Notes under the pieces: generated by a model
Databases searched by the model: none
Told to the model about the DNA's origin: nothing
Seen by the model: only the letters and a program-made list of their open reading frames with translations
Made by a program: the position numbers and the translations under genes
Part shown: one piece after another, positions 61,942-64,000 of the stretch
Layout of the letters: each line of letters starts with the position of its first letter
Position numbering within the stretch: the first letter of the stretch is position 1
Source of the DNA: Paenibacillus sp. 481
Lineage (GTDB): Bacteria > Bacillota > Bacilli > Paenibacillales > Paenibacillaceae
Assembly: GCF_021223605.1 (NCBI RefSeq)
Contig: NZ_CP075175.1
Span: forward strand, 1,592,001-1,656,000
Direction of reading: 5' to 3'
Length of the DNA: 64,000 bases

Positions 61942-62618
61942 ACGTACACCTCAAGTCGATAACCAAGACTACGCGCCGTTACGATGCGAAACTGGTCTTG
62001 ATTAATCGAAAAGCGCTCTCGTAACCGCTTGATGTGTACGTCTACCGTGCGGTCATCGCCCGCATAGTCTGCACCCCAAATATCTTGAATAAGCTGCTCC
62101 CGTGTTAGGATTTGCCCCTGACAGCTGGCAAGCTTGAACAGCAGTTCAAACTCCTTCAACGGCAAAGTCATGACTTCGTCGTCTTTAATAATTTTATAGC
62201 CGTTGCGGTCCAACTGGTACTCGCCTATTTGTAGTACCTGTGAGTAATAAATACGATATCGTCGTAACAACGCCTTCACCCGCATAACAAGCTCCATCGG
62301 ATCAAAAGGCTTTATAATATAATCGTCCGTCCCAAGCTGAAAGCCTTTAATCTTCTGACTAGGCTCCGCTTTGGCTGTTACCATTAGTAGCGGTAGATCT
62401 GGAAACTGCTGTCTCAATTCGCGGCATAGTTCCCATCCGTCCATTACAGGCATCATAATATCTAATATGACGAGGTCGGCCTTCAACGTTTCCATTAACT
62501 CTAAAGCTTCTTGTCCGTCACATGCCTCCGTTACATGAAACCCTTCTGCTCGTAAAAACAATCCTATTAACTCTCGGATATTATCATCGTCATCAGCTAC
62601 TAATATGTTTCTCAACAC
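61938..62618 (-). CDS. OmpR/PhoB family response regulator
   Basis: 226 residues. The receiver domain has acidic DDDDN (9-13), phospho-acceptor Asp53 in LVILDIMMPVMDGWEL, Thr81 in MVTAKAE and Lys103 in DYIIKPFDPMEL. The winged-helix DNA-binding domain ends with WGADYAGDDRTVDVHIKRLRERF and TARSLGYRLEVYV. It is the first gene of the pair with the kinase. Its family binds direct repeats, so the 11-base repeats upstream of the RND operon 3 kb away are a possible target. Confidence 0.94.
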   Translation of the reverse strand: MLRNILVADDDDNIRELIGLFLRAEGFHVTEACDGQEALELMETLKADLVILDIMMPVMDGWELCRELRQQFPDLPLLMVTAKAEPSQKIKGFQLGTDDYIIKPFDPMELVMRVKALLRRYRIYYSQVLQIGEYQLDRNGYKIIKDDEVMTLPLKEFELLFKLASCQGQILTREQLIQDIWGADYAGDDRTVDVHIKRLRERFSINQDQFRIVTARSLGYRLEVYV

Positions 62619-62805
62619 TTCACACCCCTTAAGAGTCGAAAAGTTAACATTATAACGACTTTAACATGAAAATGTTGGAATTTTCAATGAACAACTTGCG
62701 CCTCTGTTCACTTCGCGCTAACATCCATTTTATTCATATTTAAAATGGCGTATAATTCAACTATTAGCCTGTACAATTAAATCGTGTGGAAAAAGGGAGG
62801 TTTAT

Positions 62806-63807
62806 ATGGAACTTACCGATCCGTTACACAATCAGGTTACTTCTTTCATTGATTTGCAGATGCAAACCAATAGCGAGACCAATTTGTTTACTTACCACCC
62901 TAGAGCGATCCGTCTCTCACCTCAAATGTTGCACTTCACGTTCGAGCATCGGTCGCAGCTACAGCAATTATTCGCTGCTCGTAACCCTACGAGGCAGAAG
63001 CTTGCGGCATACATGTCTACTTGTATGGAACGTAAACTGACCGAAGTGAACCAGTTTGCTATTTTGACCAAACCAGAACAACAGCGGCTTCTCCATATCT
63101 ACGTTTCGTATCTAGACGTTATCGTCGACCTTTTGCGCGCAGACAGCATGCAGCGCTTGTACGATTCATTCACAACGGCTATTCAGCACCATTTCTCACA
63201 TTTACGGTCATTTCTTGATCAGATGCAGCATTCGTCTCTCTTTGAAAAAATACGAGGCTTATCTCAACTAAACAAAATTCCATGCTTTGAATACCGTCCA
63301 GAACTACAACTTCACTTACTTGGAATAGACGTTAATCAACTCCAAGAACCTGTATTGGATATTGGCTGCGGCTACAACGGCAGGCTTGTACGGTACTTGC
63401 GGCGCCATGGTTGCGAGGCTTTTGGAATTGATAAATTTGCTGGCCATGCACGATGGTTGCAGCGAGCCGACTGGCTTGATTTTCGGTTTCATCCTAAGCG
63501 GTGGGGCACCCTTATTTCGCATATGGCGTTTTCGAACCATTTTACACATCATCATTTGCGTAAAGACGGTGATCCTTATCAGTATGCGGGTAAGGTGATG
63601 GAAATATTGCACGCACTGAAACCGTACGGCTCCTTCTACTACGCGCCAGGCTTACCTTTTTTCGAACCGCTCATCCCTACAGATACATATGTCATAAACA
63701 AAAGACCCCTTTCGATTCCGATGGATCAGATGCATGCACGATCATTCTCGGAATCGACAGCCTATTCGACTCACATTAGAAGCATTAACAATTGCAACTA
63801 CAAATGA
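62806..63807 (+). CDS. Class I SAM-dependent methyltransferase
   Basis: 333 residues. The first 170 residues are helical with no recognised motif. The Rossmann SAM site is PVLDIGCGYNGRLVRYLRRHGCEAFGIDKF at about 184-213. A later LKPYGSFYYAPGLPFFEPLI segment fits the methyltransferase core. The substrate is not clear; no rRNA or protein-type signature is seen. GGGAGG precedes the ATG. It precedes the lactamase-fold gene by about 25 bases. Confidence 0.78.
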   Translation: MELTDPLHNQVTSFIDLQMQTNSETNLFTYHPRAIRLSPQMLHFTFEHRSQLQQLFAARNPTRQKLAAYMSTCMERKLTEVNQFAILTKPEQQRLLHIYVSYLDVIVDLLRADSMQRLYDSFTTAIQHHFSHLRSFLDQMQHSSLFEKIRGLSQLNKIPCFEYRPELQLHLLGIDVNQLQEPVLDIGCGYNGRLVRYLRRHGCEAFGIDKFAGHARWLQRADWLDFRFHPKRWGTLISHMAFSNHFTHHHLRKDGDPYQYAGKVMEILHALKPYGSFYYAPGLPFFEPLIPTDTYVINKRPLSIPMDQMHARSFSESTAYSTHIRSINNCNYK

Positions 63808-63832
63808 TATTCAGACATGTGGGGGTTATGTG

Positions 63833-64000
63833 ATGACTGCTGCAAAAATTCATGTATGGCATACAGGTAGTGTCTATATGGACGAAGCGATGGCTTTTCA
63901 TGAAAAAACGTGGCATCCTGCTCCATTTACCGGATGGCTGCGACCAAAATCAAAGAAACACCATTTCCCTGTTTCTGTCTATTTTATCGAACATCCGAAG
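63833..64000 (+). CDS. MBL-fold metallo-hydrolase, N-acyl-homoserine-lactonase-like (cut off by window end)
   Basis: Only the first 56 codons are inside the window. The start has GGGGGTT eight bases upstream. KIHVWHTGSVYMDEAMAF and TWHPAPFTGWLRPKSKKHHFPVSVYFIEHPK match the N terminus of metallo-beta-lactamase-fold hydrolases in the AttM/AiiA-like lactonase group. The metal-binding HxHxDH motif would lie beyond the edge, so activity cannot be judged. It may be co-transcribed with the preceding methyltransferase. Confidence 0.65.
   Translation, partial: MTAAKIHVWHTGSVYMDEAMAFHEKTWHPAPFTGWLRPKSKKHHFPVSVYFIEHPK

Overview
The window reads as chromosome of a low-to-mid GC Gram-positive of the Bacillales, most like Paenibacillus. 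Supporting this are strong AGGAGG-type ribosome binding sites, TTG and GTG starts, Sec signal peptides and lipoboxes, a lysine riboswitch, a T-box leader, an ECF sigma/anti-sigma pair, CE4 deacetylases and a cydAB pair. No rRNA, tRNA, insertion sequence, prophage or CRISPR array was found. The species cannot be fixed from sequence alone.

Layout. 1-3.3 kb: the end of a flavodoxin-fold NAD(P)H oxidoreductase, a trans-sulfuration PLP enzyme and RtcB RNA ligase, with a LexA-like box between the last two. 3.4-15.6 kb: a minus-strand tellurite-resistance (Ter) stress locus. Three single-domain TerD proteins and a TerA-like protein sit behind an ECF-type promoter. After an internal terminator come HpcH/HpaI-like lyase, PRTase-TRSP, PRTase-PELOTA, HAD phosphatase, ATP-grasp, an XpaC-like membrane protein and TelA; two unrecognised genes follow a second terminator. 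15.8-21.4 kb: secreted proteins, including a duplicated gene-plus-terminator cassette, a CE4 deacetylase and a GH8 glycosidase. 21.5-28.5 kb: an ABC exporter with a repeat-encoded insert, lysine-riboswitch-controlled lysP, and cydAB with an altered heme-ligand motif. 28.6-38.4 kb: transglutaminase-like protein, alpha/beta hydrolase, KDPG aldolase plus ROK kinase, two small membrane proteins, AbgT transporter, YkyA-like lipoprotein, a second CE4 deacetylase and a D-2-hydroxyacid dehydrogenase.

38.7-48.1 kb: topoisomerase III, a methyltransferase, AzlCD, glutathione peroxidase, a T-box-controlled and atypical seryl-tRNA synthetase, and pyruvate phosphate dikinase. 48.5-64 kb: ECF sigma/anti-sigma pair, a sugar O-acetyltransferase next to a decayed GNAT fragment, an RND efflux operon with a large exported companion and 11-bp direct repeats upstream, a SufR-like regulator divergent from an arylamine N-acetyltransferase, an OmpR-family two-component system, a methyltransferase and the start of a metallo-beta-lactamase-fold hydrolase.

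The strongest system-level signal is the Ter locus. Its TerD/TerA proteins and its enzymes, which look like a nucleotide- or nucleoside-type biosynthetic set, have separate terminators and so may be expressed at different levels. TerC and TerB are absent from the window. A second theme is short tandem repeats, both between genes and inside the ABC exporter and the seryl-tRNA synthetase.
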